The notes under the pieces were generated by a model that worked only from the letters and a program-made list of their open reading frames with translations, was not told the origin of the DNA and did not search any database. This document shows positions 17,688 through 26,930 of a stretch of 64,000 nt of DNA, one piece after another. This DNA is from Variovorax sp. WS11 (GTDB lineage Bacteria > Pseudomonadota > Gammaproteobacteria > Burkholderiales > Burkholderiaceae_C). The stretch is taken from NCBI RefSeq assembly GCF_010499245.1, contig NZ_JAAGOW010000005.1, forward strand, positions 868,001 through 932,000, in the 5' to 3' direction. Every line of letters begins with the position of its first letter. Position 1 is the stretch's first letter. A program made the position numbers and the translations under genes.

Positions 17688-18409
17688 GCGACGTCCTGCT
17701 CGACGTGCGCGGGCTTGAGGCGGGCTACGGCAACAGCCGCGTGCTCTTCGGCATCGATCTGGAGGTGCCTGCCGCAGGCGTCACCGCGCTGCTCGGCGCC
17801 AACGGTGCCGGCAAGACGACGACGCTGCGCGCCCTGTGCGGCCTGGTGCGCCGGCATGGCCGCGTCACGTTCGCCGGCAAGCGCATCGACACCTTGGCCA
17901 CGGAAAACATCGTGCGCCTCGGCGTGGCCCACGTTCCGGATGGCCGCGGCACGTTCGGGGGGCTCAGCACGGAGGAGAACCTGCGCATGGGCGCATGCAC
18001 ACGGACCGACAAGGCCGGCGTGCGCGAGGACTTCGAGCGCCTTTACGAGTACTTCCCGCGGCTGAAGGAGCGCCGCCATCAGCAGGCGGGCACGCTGTCC
18101 GGTGGCGAGCAGCAGATGCTCGCGATCGCGCGCGCCCTCATGCTGCGGCCCCGGCTGCTGCTGATGGATGAACCGTCGTTCGGACTGGCGCCAAACGTGG
18201 TGCAAGACATCTTCCGCATCATGCGGCGCGTTCGCGACGAACAGCGCGTCGCGATCCTGCTGGTCGAACAAAACGCCGGGCTCGCCCTGGACCTGGCGGA
18301 CACAGCCTACCTGCTCGAAACCGGCCGCATCGTCCTGCACGGGCCGGCGGCGGCCGTGCGCAACAACGAGGCCGTGCACGCGGCCTACCTGGGAGGAGAC
18401 ATCGCATGA
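17684..18409 (+). CDS. livF: Branched-chain-type ABC importer ATPase (LivF-like)
   Basis: The 241-residue second ATPase has Walker A GANGAGKTTTLRAL, signature TLSGGEQQMLAIARALM and Walker B LLLMDEPSFGLAPN. It has the LivF-type VAHVPDGRGTFGGLSTEENL segment. Start and stop codons overlap both neighbours (ATGA), indicating translational coupling and equal expression with LivG and LivH. Motifs are intact and length is normal. Confidence 0.93.
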   Translation: MSDVLLDVRGLEAGYGNSRVLFGIDLEVPAAGVTALLGANGAGKTTTLRALCGLVRRHGRVTFAGKRIDTLATENIVRLGVAHVPDGRGTFGGLSTEENLRMGACTRTDKAGVREDFERLYEYFPRLKERRHQQAGTLSGGEQQMLAIARALMLRPRLLLMDEPSFGLAPNVVQDIFRIMRRVRDEQRVAILLVEQNAGLALDLADTAYLLETGRIVLHGPAAAVRNNEAVHAAYLGGDIA

Positions 18410-19275
18410 ACACATTGCTGCCGCAGCTCGCGGCGGGCCTGGCGACCGGCGGGATCTACGCCAGCCTGGCACTGGCGCTGGTGATGGTGTATCGCAGCAC
18501 TCACCACGTGAACTTCGCGCAGGGCGAGATGGCGATGTTCTGCACCTTCATCGCGTCTGTGCTGATCGAGTCCGGGTGGCCCTACTGGGCGGCCTTCCTC
18601 GCCACCGTCGCGCTCGCGTTCACGCTGGGCGCCGCGATCGAAGCCGTGCTGATTCGCCGGCTGCGCCATGCGCCAGTGCTGTCGATCGTGGTGGTGTTCG
18701 TCGCGCTGCTGGTCATCCTGCACAGCATTGCCGGCTGGCTGTTCGGCTATGCGATCCGATCTTTCCCCAGCCCGTTCCCGCAAACCGGCGCGGCCGGCGC
18801 ACTCCTCTCCGCCCACCAGCTCGGCGCTGTCGGCATGACGCTCGCCATGCTCTTGGTGGTGTACCTGTTCTTTCGCCACTCGCCGCTGGGGCTGCAGATG
18901 CGCGCGACCGCGGAAAACCCGGTGTCGAGCCGCCTTGTCGGCGTGCGGGTCGACCGCATGCTGGCACTCGGCTGGGGGTTCGCCGGCTCGATCGGCGCCG
19001 TCGCCGGGATGATGATCGCGCCGGTCGTCTTCCTCGACGTCCACATGATGTCGGGCGTGCTGGTGTACGCCTTCGCCGCGGCGGTGCTCGGCGGCATCGG
19101 CAGCGCACCGGGCGCCGTCGTGGGCGGATTCATTGTCGGCGTGCTGGAGAACCTGATCGGCACCTATGTGGTGGGTGCCGAGCTCAAACTCACCGTCGCC
19201 CTGGTGCTGATCATCGCGGTGCTGGTGGCTCGGCCTAACGGTTTGTTCGGCAAGGCTGTCGTGGTGAGAGTCTGA
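18406..19275 (+). CDS. livH: Branched-chain-type ABC permease (LivH-like)
   Basis: This 289-residue inner-membrane permease has about eight hydrophobic helices and LivH family features: GLATGGIYASLALALVMVYR at the N terminus, NFAQGEMAMFCTF, and RATAENPVSSRLVGVRVDRM in the cytoplasmic coupling loop. The C-terminal AAAVLGGIGSAPGAVVGGFI block is also typical. It overlaps livF by ATGA and is separated from livM by a single base. Confidence 0.92.
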   Translation: MNTLLPQLAAGLATGGIYASLALALVMVYRSTHHVNFAQGEMAMFCTFIASVLIESGWPYWAAFLATVALAFTLGAAIEAVLIRRLRHAPVLSIVVVFVALLVILHSIAGWLFGYAIRSFPSPFPQTGAAGALLSAHQLGAVGMTLAMLLVVYLFFRHSPLGLQMRATAENPVSSRLVGVRVDRMLALGWGFAGSIGAVAGMMIAPVVFLDVHMMSGVLVYAFAAAVLGGIGSAPGAVVGGFIVGVLENLIGTYVVGAELKLTVALVLIIAVLVARPNGLFGKAVVVRV

Positions 19276-19276
19276 A

Positions 19277-20227
19277 ATGCCGCGTCACCTGTTTCCCGCC
19301 GTCCTCCTTGCGATCGCCTGCGCTCTGCCGTTTGCGCTGCCAAGCTATGCCGTGTTCGAGGCCACCCTCGTGATCACGTACGCGGTAGCCCTGCTCGGCC
19401 TGAACCTGCTCACCGGGTTCAATGGGCAGATCTCGCTGGGTCACGGCGCGTTCTTCGCGCTGGGCGCCTATGCAGCCGCGATGTTGATGGAGCATGCCGG
19501 ATGGCCCTACTGGGCGACGCCGCCGGCCGCCGCGCTGGTGGGCGGGACGCTCGGCTGGCTGTTCGGCAGGCCCGCACTCAAGCTCGATGGCGTCTACCTC
19601 GCTTTGGCGACTTTCGCGCTGGGCGTGGCCACGCCGCAGTTGCTGAAGTACAAGGGGCTGGAGACCTGGACCGGAGGCTCGCAGGGCCTCGTGCTGATGA
19701 AGCCTGATGCGCCTTTCGGTCTGCCGCTGGATGCCGACCAGTGGCTCTATTTCTTCTGCTTGGCGGTGGCGGCGGCGCTGTTCGCCGCCGTGCACAACCT
19801 GCTGCGCGGCGGGATCGGACTGAACGTCGTGGCCGTGCGCGACCACCCCATCGCGGCGCAGGCCATGGGCGTCGACAACGCACGGATCAAGACGCTCGCA
19901 TTCGGTGTATCGGCGCTGTGCACCAGCGTCGGCGGCGCCCTGTCGGCCATCGTGGTGCAGTTCGTCGCGCCCGACAGCTTTTCGATCTTCCTGTCGATCA
20001 CGTTGCTGGTCGGCGCCGTGGTGGGCGGCTTGTCATCGCTTCAGGGCGCAGTCTACGGCGCGCTGTTCATCCAGTTCGTGCCGCGCGTGGCGGAGCAGGT
20101 CTCGAAGTCTGCGCCCTGGGCCGTCTACGGCGCCATCCTGATCGTGCTGGTGCTGCTCTGGCCCACCGGCGCAGCCGGCGGCATCCGTCACTTGAAAAAT
20201 CGGTTTATCGCGAGGAGCAAACCATGA
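19277..20227 (+). CDS. livM: Branched-chain-type ABC permease (LivM-like)
   Basis: This 316-residue second permease carries LivM features: LLTGFNGQISLGHGAFFALG, then the coupling-loop segment VAVRDHPIAAQAMGVDNARI and TLLVGAVVGGLSSLQGAVYG. About nine membrane segments are visible. Its stop overlaps the start of the binding-protein gene (ATGA). The PDAPFGLPLDADQWLYF loop between helices is typical of importers for aromatic or branched-chain amino acids and related carboxylates. Confidence 0.92.
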   Translation: MPRHLFPAVLLAIACALPFALPSYAVFEATLVITYAVALLGLNLLTGFNGQISLGHGAFFALGAYAAAMLMEHAGWPYWATPPAAALVGGTLGWLFGRPALKLDGVYLALATFALGVATPQLLKYKGLETWTGGSQGLVLMKPDAPFGLPLDADQWLYFFCLAVAAALFAAVHNLLRGGIGLNVVAVRDHPIAAQAMGVDNARIKTLAFGVSALCTSVGGALSAIVVQFVAPDSFSIFLSITLLVGAVVGGLSSLQGAVYGALFIQFVPRVAEQVSKSAPWAVYGAILIVLVLLWPTGAAGGIRHLKNRFIARSKP

Positions 20228-21426
20228 AGATGTTCGTCCTGGGACTGGCAGCAACGCTGGCATTGGCGTGCGGTAGCGCCGCCGCGCAGAAGAAATACGA
20301 TCCGGGTGCGTCAGATACCGAGATCCGCATCGGGCAGACGATGGCGTACAGCGGCGCCGCATCGATCTATGGCGAGGTTGGCAAGACGCAGGCGGCTTAC
20401 TTCCGCATGGTCAATGACCAAGGCGGCTTCAACGGCCGCAAGCTCAACTTCATCAGCCTCGACGACGGGTATTCGCCGCCGAAAACGGTGGAGGGTGTGC
20501 GGCGTCTGGTGGAGCAGGAGCAGGTGCTGCTGCTGTACGGCATGTTCGGCACTGCGACCAATTCCGCCGTGCACCGCTATGCGAACGCGAAGAAGGTCCC
20601 GCACCTGCTGCTGCTGACCGGCGCTTCGAAGTGGAACGACCCGCAGCGGCACCCCTGGAGCATGAGTTTCTATCCTGACTATCCGTCCGAAGCGCGCGTC
20701 TACGCGCGGCACATCCTGGAGCACAAGCCCACCGCGAAGATCGGCATCCTGTACCAGAACGACGACTATGGACGCGACTATCTGCGCGGCTTCAAGGAAG
20801 GGCTGGGTGCCCGCGCCAAGTCGATGATCGTCGCGGAGGCTTCGTACGAAGTGACCGACCCGACGGTGGATTCGCAGATCGTGCAGTTGCGCGGCGCGGG
20901 GGCGGACGTGCTGGTGAGCTTCAGCACCGCGAAGGCGGCGATCCAGACGCTGCGCCGGGTTCACGACACAGGCTGGAAGCCGACGCACTATCTGGCCCAG
21001 GGCGCCGCGCTGATCGGCGCGGTATTCAACCCGGCCGGGCCGGAGAAGGCCATCGGTGTGATCTCCACCGCGTATTCCAAGGACCCCAACGACCCGCAGT
21101 GGGAGAACGATGCCGCGTTCCGCGAATGGCTTGCTTTCATGAAGAAATACCGGCCGGAAGCCGACCTGCGCCTGGGCTCCCATGTCTACGCATACTCCAG
21201 CGCGAAGCTGATGGTCGACATCCTGCGCGCCTGCGGCGACAACCTCACCCGCGAGAACGTGCTGCGGCAAGCCGCATCGATCAAGGCCGTGCAGCTCCCC
21301 ATGTTCCTGCCCGGCGTGGTGGTGAGCAGCAGCCCCGACGACTACCGGCTGATCAAGTCGCTCCAGCCGGTCGTGTTCGACGGCAAGCGCTGGAACCGCC
21401 TCGGCGAATTCGTTTCCATCTTCTGA
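20224..21426 (+). CDS. ABC importer periplasmic binding protein (LivK/HAAT class)
   Basis: The 400-residue protein has a signal peptide (KMFVLGLAATLALACGSAAA) and a type-1 periplasmic binding fold. Family signs are DTEIRIGQTMAYSG, GGFNGRKLNFISLDDGYSP, the YGMFGTATNSAVHRY ligand-site strand and GILYQNDDYGRDYLRGFKEG. It is the last component of the Liv-type operon and sets substrate specificity. This subgroup often binds aromatic or hydrophobic carboxylates rather than leucine, which fits the ligase in the same operon, but the ligand is inferred only from context. Confidence 0.9.
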   Translation: MKMFVLGLAATLALACGSAAAQKKYDPGASDTEIRIGQTMAYSGAASIYGEVGKTQAAYFRMVNDQGGFNGRKLNFISLDDGYSPPKTVEGVRRLVEQEQVLLLYGMFGTATNSAVHRYANAKKVPHLLLLTGASKWNDPQRHPWSMSFYPDYPSEARVYARHILEHKPTAKIGILYQNDDYGRDYLRGFKEGLGARAKSMIVAEASYEVTDPTVDSQIVQLRGAGADVLVSFSTAKAAIQTLRRVHDTGWKPTHYLAQGAALIGAVFNPAGPEKAIGVISTAYSKDPNDPQWENDAAFREWLAFMKKYRPEADLRLGSHVYAYSSAKLMVDILRACGDNLTRENVLRQAASIKAVQLPMFLPGVVVSSSPDDYRLIKSLQPVVFDGKRWNRLGEFVSIF

Positions 21427-21439
21427 CTCCCACATACCC

Positions 21440-22399
21440 ATGCATCCTGCTCTTCGCAAGCTGCGGCTTCCTGTCGTCGCCGCGCCGCTGTTCATCATCA
21501 GCACGCCGCAACTCGTCATCGCCCAGTGCAAGGCCGGCATCGTTGGCTCGATGCCGGCGCTCAACGCCCGGCCGGCCGAACTCTTCGACGATTGGCTGGC
21601 CGAGATCACCGAGGAACTCGCGGCGCACGACCGCCGGCATCCCGAAGCACCGTCGGCACCGTTCGCCATCAACCAGATCGTGCACCGGAGCAACGACCGG
21701 CTCGAGCGCGACATGGCGGCTTGCGGGCGCTACAAGGTGCCGATCGTGATCACCTCGCTTGGCGCGCGCCCGGAGATCAACGACGCCGTGCACGGCTGGG
21801 GCGGGATCGTGCTGCACGACGTGATCGACGACGCTTTTGCGCGCAAGGCGGTGGAGAAAGGCGCCGATGGGCTGGTGGCAGTGGCCGCCGGCGCCGGCGG
21901 CCATGCCGGAACTGTCAGCCCATTCGCGCTCGTGCACGAAATTCGCCGCTGGTTCCGCGGGCCACTCGCCCTGAGCGGCGCCATCGCCACCGGCGACGCA
22001 CTGCTCGCCGCACTGGCGGCCGGCGCCGATTTTGGCTATATCGGCTCCGCCTTCATCGCCACCGAGGAAGCACGCGCCGACGCAGCCTACAAACGGATGA
22101 TCGTGGAGAGCACCAGCCGCGACGTCGTTTATTCCAACCTGTTCACGGGCGTGCACGGGAACTACCTGCGCGGGTCGATCGCGGCGGCGGGGCTCGATCC
22201 CGACGCGCTGCCGCACAGCGACGCCAGCAAGATGAATTTCGGAAGCGACCGCAAAAAGCCTTGGAAAGACATCTGGGGCTGCGGCCAAGGCATCGCGGCG
22301 GTGACCCAGGTGGTGCCCGCCGCCGCGCTGGTCGAGCGCCTCCGCCGCGAATACTGCGCGGCGCGGCAGCGCCTCGCCGAAACGGCGCTGGCTGACTGA
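21440..22399 (+). CDS. Nitronate monooxygenase-family flavoprotein
   Basis: This 319-residue protein belongs to the nitronate monooxygenase/2-nitropropane-dioxygenase family, FMN-dependent TIM barrels. Visible motifs are LPVVAAPLFIISTPQLVIAQ, GIVGSMPALNARP, the FMN-phosphate region VAVAAGAGGHAGTVSPFALV and LSGAIATGDALLAALAAGAD. Several family members are mis-named and act as enoyl reductases or other oxidoreductases. Its position after an acyl-CoA ligase and importer favours a redox step on the imported substrate. It lies 13 bases past the binding-protein gene without an obvious Shine-Dalgarno sequence, so it may be coupled. Confidence 0.85.
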   Translation: MHPALRKLRLPVVAAPLFIISTPQLVIAQCKAGIVGSMPALNARPAELFDDWLAEITEELAAHDRRHPEAPSAPFAINQIVHRSNDRLERDMAACGRYKVPIVITSLGARPEINDAVHGWGGIVLHDVIDDAFARKAVEKGADGLVAVAAGAGGHAGTVSPFALVHEIRRWFRGPLALSGAIATGDALLAALAAGADFGYIGSAFIATEEARADAAYKRMIVESTSRDVVYSNLFTGVHGNYLRGSIAAAGLDPDALPHSDASKMNFGSDRKKPWKDIWGCGQGIAAVTQVVPAAALVERLRREYCAARQRLAETALAD

Positions 22400-22441
22400 C
22401 CCGCCTCTGCACAGTCAACCACAACTCAAGGAGACATCCGA

Positions 22442-24607
22442 ATGTCGTTTCACTCACGACGCGCGCTCGTGCGCTGCGTGCTGCTCTCGACCGCCGCCAC
22501 CTTCGCGTGCGGCCCGAGCGTGGCCGGCAGCAACGTCGCCGTGCAATTCTCGGTCAGTGATCCCGATGCCGCTCCATTCCCGAGCGACCGCTACACCGCC
22601 GTCGATCCGACGCAGCTCTCCGGGCGCCGCATAGCCCTGCCTAAGCCGAACTGTGCAGTCCGCGTGAGCGATTGCCAGGACATCGAGGTGCTCAACACGC
22701 TCGACGGCTTCTCGGTGACGCCGCGCTTCACGGTTCCCTTCACCGGCGACATCGATCCGGCGACAGTGACCAGCGACAGCGTCTACCTGCTGCATGTCGG
22801 CAGTCCGGGTGAGCTGCGCGCCGGTGCCCGGGTGGGCATCAACCAGATTGCGTGGGACCCGCCTTCCCGCATGTTGTCGTTCAAGAGCGATGAATTGCTG
22901 CTGGACCATGCGCGCTACTTGCTGGTGGTCACGAACCGCGTGCGTGACATGCAGGGCAGGCCGATCGGTCGCGGCGAGTGGCTCGAAGAGGCGAGCGGTC
23001 TCGCCATCGGCCACCGGGCCGAGTCGGGCAGCTACCGCCACGAACTGCGGAGGGCACTCGCTTTGGTCGCTGCGGGTCCGGGCCGGCCCGTGGCTGCGAG
23101 CCTGTTCACGACCCAGAGCGCGACGTCGGAACTGGCCCAGATGGCCCATCAGGTGAAGGCGCGCACGCCGAGCTCGGTGGACTTCATGGTCGCAACGCGT
23201 GACGGCACGCCTGCTCGCGCATTGTTCGACGTGGCCGATATCACGCGCATGGTGTTCCGCCGGCAGGTGGGCACGTCGCAGTTCAGCGAGATCGAGCAGC
23301 CGCTGGCCTCGCTTCAGGTCGTGCCGGGCAGCGTCGCACGTGTGGGGTACGCCTATTTCAGTTCTCCCAACTACCTGACGTCCACCCTGCAGATCCCGCC
23401 GATGGGCACGGCCATCGGCACGCCGCAGCAGCGTGGCGAGACCCGGTTGCTGCTGCAGGTCTTCGCTCCAGGCGGTGCCAAGCCCGCGAGCGGCTGGCCC
23501 GTGGTGATCTTCGGTCATGGCTTTGGCGACAGCCTGTTCGGCTCCCCCTGGTCGGTGGCTTCGGTTTTGGCCTCCTATGGCCTGGCCACGGCTTCGATCC
23601 ATGTCATGGGGCATGGCGGCGGCACGCAGGGCAGCCTGCAGGCCACGCTTGCCAGCGGTGCGACGCTCACCTTGCCGGCGAGTGGGCGTGGCATCGATGT
23701 CAACGGTGACGGCGCCATCGCACCCACCGAGGGCAGCACGGCGCCCGCGCCGCACGGACTGATCGGCGCACGCGATACGCTGCGCCAGACCGTGGTCGAC
23801 CTCATGCAGTTGGCGCGCCAGTTCGAGGCCGGCGTGGATATCGACGGCGACGGCGCCGCCGATTTCGATGGGCGTCGCATCAGCTACAGCGGACAGTCGT
23901 TCGGCGGCGTGTACGGGACCATGCTGCTGGGCGTGGAGCGCTCTCTGATTGCGGGCGTCCCGGTTGTCGGCGGCGGCAACCTGATGGAGGCAACCCGGCT
24001 CGGCACCTTGCGCTCCCTGCGGACGAGCAGCCTTGCCGGCCGCACGCCTTCGCTGATCAACCTGCCTCCGCTGCCCGGCGTGCCTGCCCCCGCCAACCTG
24101 CAGTTCGACGAGAACATGCCGTTGCGCAATGAGCCGCCGCTGGTCAAGCACGTTCCCGGCGCAATGGCCATCGCCGCGGTGTTCGAACGTGGCGAATGGG
24201 CGCAACAGGCCGGCGCGGCCGCAGCCTACGCGCCACTGATCCGAAAGCGCCCGCTGCCCGGCCAAGCGGCCAAGCCCATCGTCTTTCAGATGGCCAAGGG
24301 CGACCGGACGATGCCCAATCCGACTTCCAGCCTCATCGTGCGAGCAGGCGACTTTGCAGATCGTGTCACCTATTTCCGCAACGACCTCGCCTTTGCTGCC
24401 AACCCGGCGGTGCCGAAGGACCCGCATGGCTTCATGACCGGCATCGGCAACCCTGCCAGCCGGCCCCATGCCATCGCTGCGCAGCGCCAGATTGCCGAGT
24501 TTCTGTCCAGCGGCGGCACGCGCACGGTCGACCCTGACGGCACGCAAGGAGTGTTCGAGGTACCTCTGTTGGGTCCGTTGCCTGAAGGACTGAACTTCAT
24601 TCCCTAG
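22442..24607 (+). CDS. Secreted alpha/beta hydrolase with EF-hand-like calcium loop
   Basis: The 721-residue exported protein has a signal peptide (RCVLLSTAATFACGPSVAGS), an Ig-like N-terminal region (about residues 40-240, NTLDGFSVTPRFTVPFTGDI) and an alpha/beta hydrolase domain. Active-site signs are VVIFGHGFGDSLFG (oxyanion) and the nucleophile elbow ISYSGQSFGGVYG. Between them is a canonical EF-hand loop, DVNGDGAIAPTE, and a second Asp-rich loop, DIDGDGAADFDG. This resembles extracellular lipase/virulence-factor-type hydrolases. AAGGAG precedes the ATG. As part of the operon it may release the acid that the importer takes up. Confidence 0.78.
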   Translation: MSFHSRRALVRCVLLSTAATFACGPSVAGSNVAVQFSVSDPDAAPFPSDRYTAVDPTQLSGRRIALPKPNCAVRVSDCQDIEVLNTLDGFSVTPRFTVPFTGDIDPATVTSDSVYLLHVGSPGELRAGARVGINQIAWDPPSRMLSFKSDELLLDHARYLLVVTNRVRDMQGRPIGRGEWLEEASGLAIGHRAESGSYRHELRRALALVAAGPGRPVAASLFTTQSATSELAQMAHQVKARTPSSVDFMVATRDGTPARALFDVADITRMVFRRQVGTSQFSEIEQPLASLQVVPGSVARVGYAYFSSPNYLTSTLQIPPMGTAIGTPQQRGETRLLLQVFAPGGAKPASGWPVVIFGHGFGDSLFGSPWSVASVLASYGLATASIHVMGHGGGTQGSLQATLASGATLTLPASGRGIDVNGDGAIAPTEGSTAPAPHGLIGARDTLRQTVVDLMQLARQFEAGVDIDGDGAADFDGRRISYSGQSFGGVYGTMLLGVERSLIAGVPVVGGGNLMEATRLGTLRSLRTSSLAGRTPSLINLPPLPGVPAPANLQFDENMPLRNEPPLVKHVPGAMAIAAVFERGEWAQQAGAAAAYAPLIRKRPLPGQAAKPIVFQMAKGDRTMPNPTSSLIVRAGDFADRVTYFRNDLAFAANPAVPKDPHGFMTGIGNPASRPHAIAAQRQIAEFLSSGGTRTVDPDGTQGVFEVPLLGPLPEGLNFIP

Positions 24608-25284
24608 AGCGGCTCGGCGATACGACAGATCGGCGTGTTCGCCGCCATTCGGCCGAGGATCGCTTCGGCACGGGGGATGAGCTGGTCTGCATCGACAATC
24701 TCGTTGACCAGGCCGTTCCGGTGTGCTTCTGTCGCGTCGATCGTGTCCCCCGTGAGAATGAGCTGCAGCGCACGGCCCTTGCCGACGAGACGCAGGAGGC
24801 GCTGCGTTCCGCCGAAGCCGCGAACGAAGGCCTTCGCTTCCGGCCCGCCGAATCTCACATGCGCCGCTGCAAGACGCAAGGTGCAAGCCATCGCCAGTTC
24901 GCACCCTTCGCCCGATGTGAAGCCATTCATGGCGGCGATCACCGGCTTGCCGAGGTGCTCGATCAGATCGAACGCAAGCCGGCCGCTGCGCGTGAACGCT
25001 TGCGCGTCGGGGGCGGAGATCGACGCGTTTTCGCTGATATCGGCCCCGGTGACGAAGGCCTTGTCGCCCGCGCCGGTCACGATCACGCCTTGGACGACGG
25101 AGTCCGCCTGCGCGTCCTCCATCACCGATCTCAGCTCCTCGAGCGCCGTGTGGCTCAGTGCGTTCATCGCCTGCGGGCGATTGATCATGACGTATGCGAT
25201 CCCCGCCCTCTTTTCATAGAGGAGATTCTGCAGCGATGCATGTGGCATCCCGCCGTCCGGGATTACGGCCGATCCATCGCACAT
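24604..25284 (-). CDS. Enoyl-CoA hydratase/isomerase family protein, C-terminally short
   Basis: The 226-residue crotonase-family protein has INRPQAMNALSHTALEEL, the first oxyanion segment KAFVTGADISE, the second NGFTSGEGCELAMACTLRLA, and GFGGTQRLLRLVGKGRALQL. Usual members are about 255-265 residues with a C-terminal helical tail; here the protein stops just after RMAANTPICRIAEPL, so about 35 residues are missing. The stop shares a CTAG with the stop of the convergent hydrolase gene. GGAG is present before the first ATG, and an alternative ATG lies 12 codons in. It may be a weakened or decaying copy. Confidence 0.75.
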   Translation of the reverse strand: MCDGSAVIPDGGMPHASLQNLLYEKRAGIAYVMINRPQAMNALSHTALEELRSVMEDAQADSVVQGVIVTGAGDKAFVTGADISENASISAPDAQAFTRSGRLAFDLIEHLGKPVIAAMNGFTSGEGCELAMACTLRLAAAHVRFGGPEAKAFVRGFGGTQRLLRLVGKGRALQLILTGDTIDATEAHRNGLVNEIVDADQLIPRAEAILGRMAANTPICRIAEPL

Positions 25285-25395
25285 GGCTTTGCTCCGAAGG
25301 CGGACGGTGCAGCGGATGAGTGGGAGGCGGTGGGCATGGCGATCTCGTCGTGGTTCAGTTCGATGGAGCAGTTCCGGAAAACAGAGTCGTGCATC

Positions 25396-25773
25396 TCACG
25401 CACGGTCAACGCGCAGGGCGGTCTCAATGCAGGTGAGGAGGTCTTCCGGGCTGAAGGGCTTTGCGAGAAAGCAGATCACGCCCGTCGACAAGGCCCGGGA
25501 GCGCACCCGTTCGTCGGGGTACGCGGTGATGAGGACCGTGGGAATCGGGGTGCCGGCGGCGGCGAGGTGGCCGTGCAGTTCGAGCCCGGTCATCCCCGGC
25601 ATGCGCATGTCGGCGACGAGGCACCGGATGGCGCGCACATTCTTGGACTGCAGGAAGCTCTCGGCCGAGTCGAAGGTGGCGGCGCATAAGCCGGCGGAGT
25701 CGAGCAGGTCCTTCGTGGTGTCTCGCACCGACTCATCGTCGTCCACAATCGCCACGGTCGGGTTGTTGCGCAC
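25396..25773 (-). CDS. Single-domain response regulator (FixJ-type receiver)
   Basis: The protein is a receiver domain only (125 residues from this start). It has the acidic pocket IVDDDESVRD, phosphoacceptor Asp in CLVADMRMPGMTGLEL, Thr/Ser in LITAYPDE and Lys in FLAKPFSPEDLL. There is no output domain. The GTG start is chosen because AAGGA lies 7 bases upstream and it falls just before the first strand; an upstream ATG would add 27 unconserved residues. It sits beside two sensor kinases and may act as a phosphate sink or shuttle for them. Confidence 0.8.
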   Translation of the reverse strand: MRNNPTVAIVDDDESVRDTTKDLLDSAGLCAATFDSAESFLQSKNVRAIRCLVADMRMPGMTGLELHGHLAAAGTPIPTVLITAYPDERVRSRALSTGVICFLAKPFSPEDLLTCIETALRVDRA

Positions 25774-26000
25774 TTGGATGTCCTTGCCGGTCACGTTGAG
25801 CGTTGACGCAAGACTAGGCCGATCGCGCGCGCAAGACCATTGGACGTTTGTCACGCGCTCTACGACTTTGGTTTAGGCGCCTAAGGCCGCAACGGTGACG
25901 AGATCGACCTGAGGATGTAAGCTGATCCGATTCGTCGGTGCGCAAGCGGTTGCCCGCAGAACGTCAATCGGCCGCCGGGAGCCGGGTGGGCGAGGAGAAG

Positions 26001-26861
26001 ATGATGTCCATGATGTTTCGTCTGTTGGCTTGCCTGATGCTTGCCTGGCACCTGAGCGCCGCCGGCGTGGACATCGTCCGCTTCCCGAGGCCCGAGTTCG
26101 ACGGCGATCGCCGTTTCGACTATCCCTTGCAGTTGCTGCAGCTCGCGCTGTCGAAGACCGGTACGGAGTATCGGATCCAGACGGCCGAATTCCCCATGAA
26201 CCAGGAGCGCCAGGTGCTGGAGATCGAGGCAGGACGCACGCTCGATGTCGGCCCGATCCCCAGCTCCGCGGAGCGCGAGACGCGTCTGCTGCCGATTCGC
26301 ATCCCCGTGAACAAGGGCATGCTCGGATGGCGCCTGGGCCTGGTCCGCAAGGGCGACAAGGACCTGGTCGCGGGCGTCAGGACGCTGGACGACCTGAAGG
26401 GCGTGCGGCTCGCGCAGGGACACGAGTGGCCCGATACGAACATTCTCCGCGCCAACGGCATCGACGTGATCACCGCCCCGAAATACGAAGTCCTGTTCAA
26501 GATGCTCGAGGGCAAGCGCTTCGACTACTTTCCGCGCAGCGTCATGGAGATCTGGGACGAGCAGGCGATCAACGCTGAATCCCTCGAAGTGGAACCCCGC
26601 CTCGCGCTGCACTACGTCTACGACTCCTACTTCATGGTGAACCGCAAGAACACCAAGCTGGCAGAAGACATCCGCCAAGGACTCGAAAAGGCGATTGCCG
26701 ACGGCTCGTTCGACAAGCTCTTCCTTCAGCACTTTGGCGAACGGCTGCGCAAGGCGCGTCTGGACAAGCGTACGGTCATCGAGCTGCGAAACCCGTTGCT
26801 GACGCCCGAGACGCCATCCAATCGGCCGGAACTTTGGTACGACCACAAACGGGGGCGGTGA
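26001..26861 (+). CDS. Periplasmic solute-binding protein of the transporter/sensor type
   Basis: The 286-residue protein has a short N-terminal hydrophobic signal (FRLLACLMLAWHLSAAG) and a type-2 periplasmic binding fold like family-3 amino-acid binding proteins: LQLLQLALSKTG, VRTLDDLKGVRLAQGHEWPD, KMLEGKRFDYFPRSVMEIWD and AIADGSFDKLFLQHF. No ABC permease or ATPase is nearby. Instead it is tail-to-tail with a hybrid kinase, suggesting it serves signal sensing. GAGGAG lies close to a pair of ATGs (26001 and 26004). Confidence 0.75.
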   Translation: MMSMMFRLLACLMLAWHLSAAGVDIVRFPRPEFDGDRRFDYPLQLLQLALSKTGTEYRIQTAEFPMNQERQVLEIEAGRTLDVGPIPSSAERETRLLPIRIPVNKGMLGWRLGLVRKGDKDLVAGVRTLDDLKGVRLAQGHEWPDTNILRANGIDVITAPKYEVLFKMLEGKRFDYFPRSVMEIWDEQAINAESLEVEPRLALHYVYDSYFMVNRKNTKLAEDIRQGLEKAIADGSFDKLFLQHFGERLRKARLDKRTVIELRNPLLTPETPSNRPELWYDHKRGR

Positions 26862-26930
26862 GGCTGATCCATCAAGCCGGACCAGGCCACGGCCGCTGCA
26901 GCGCCTCGATGCCTGGCCGGCGCCGCCGGT

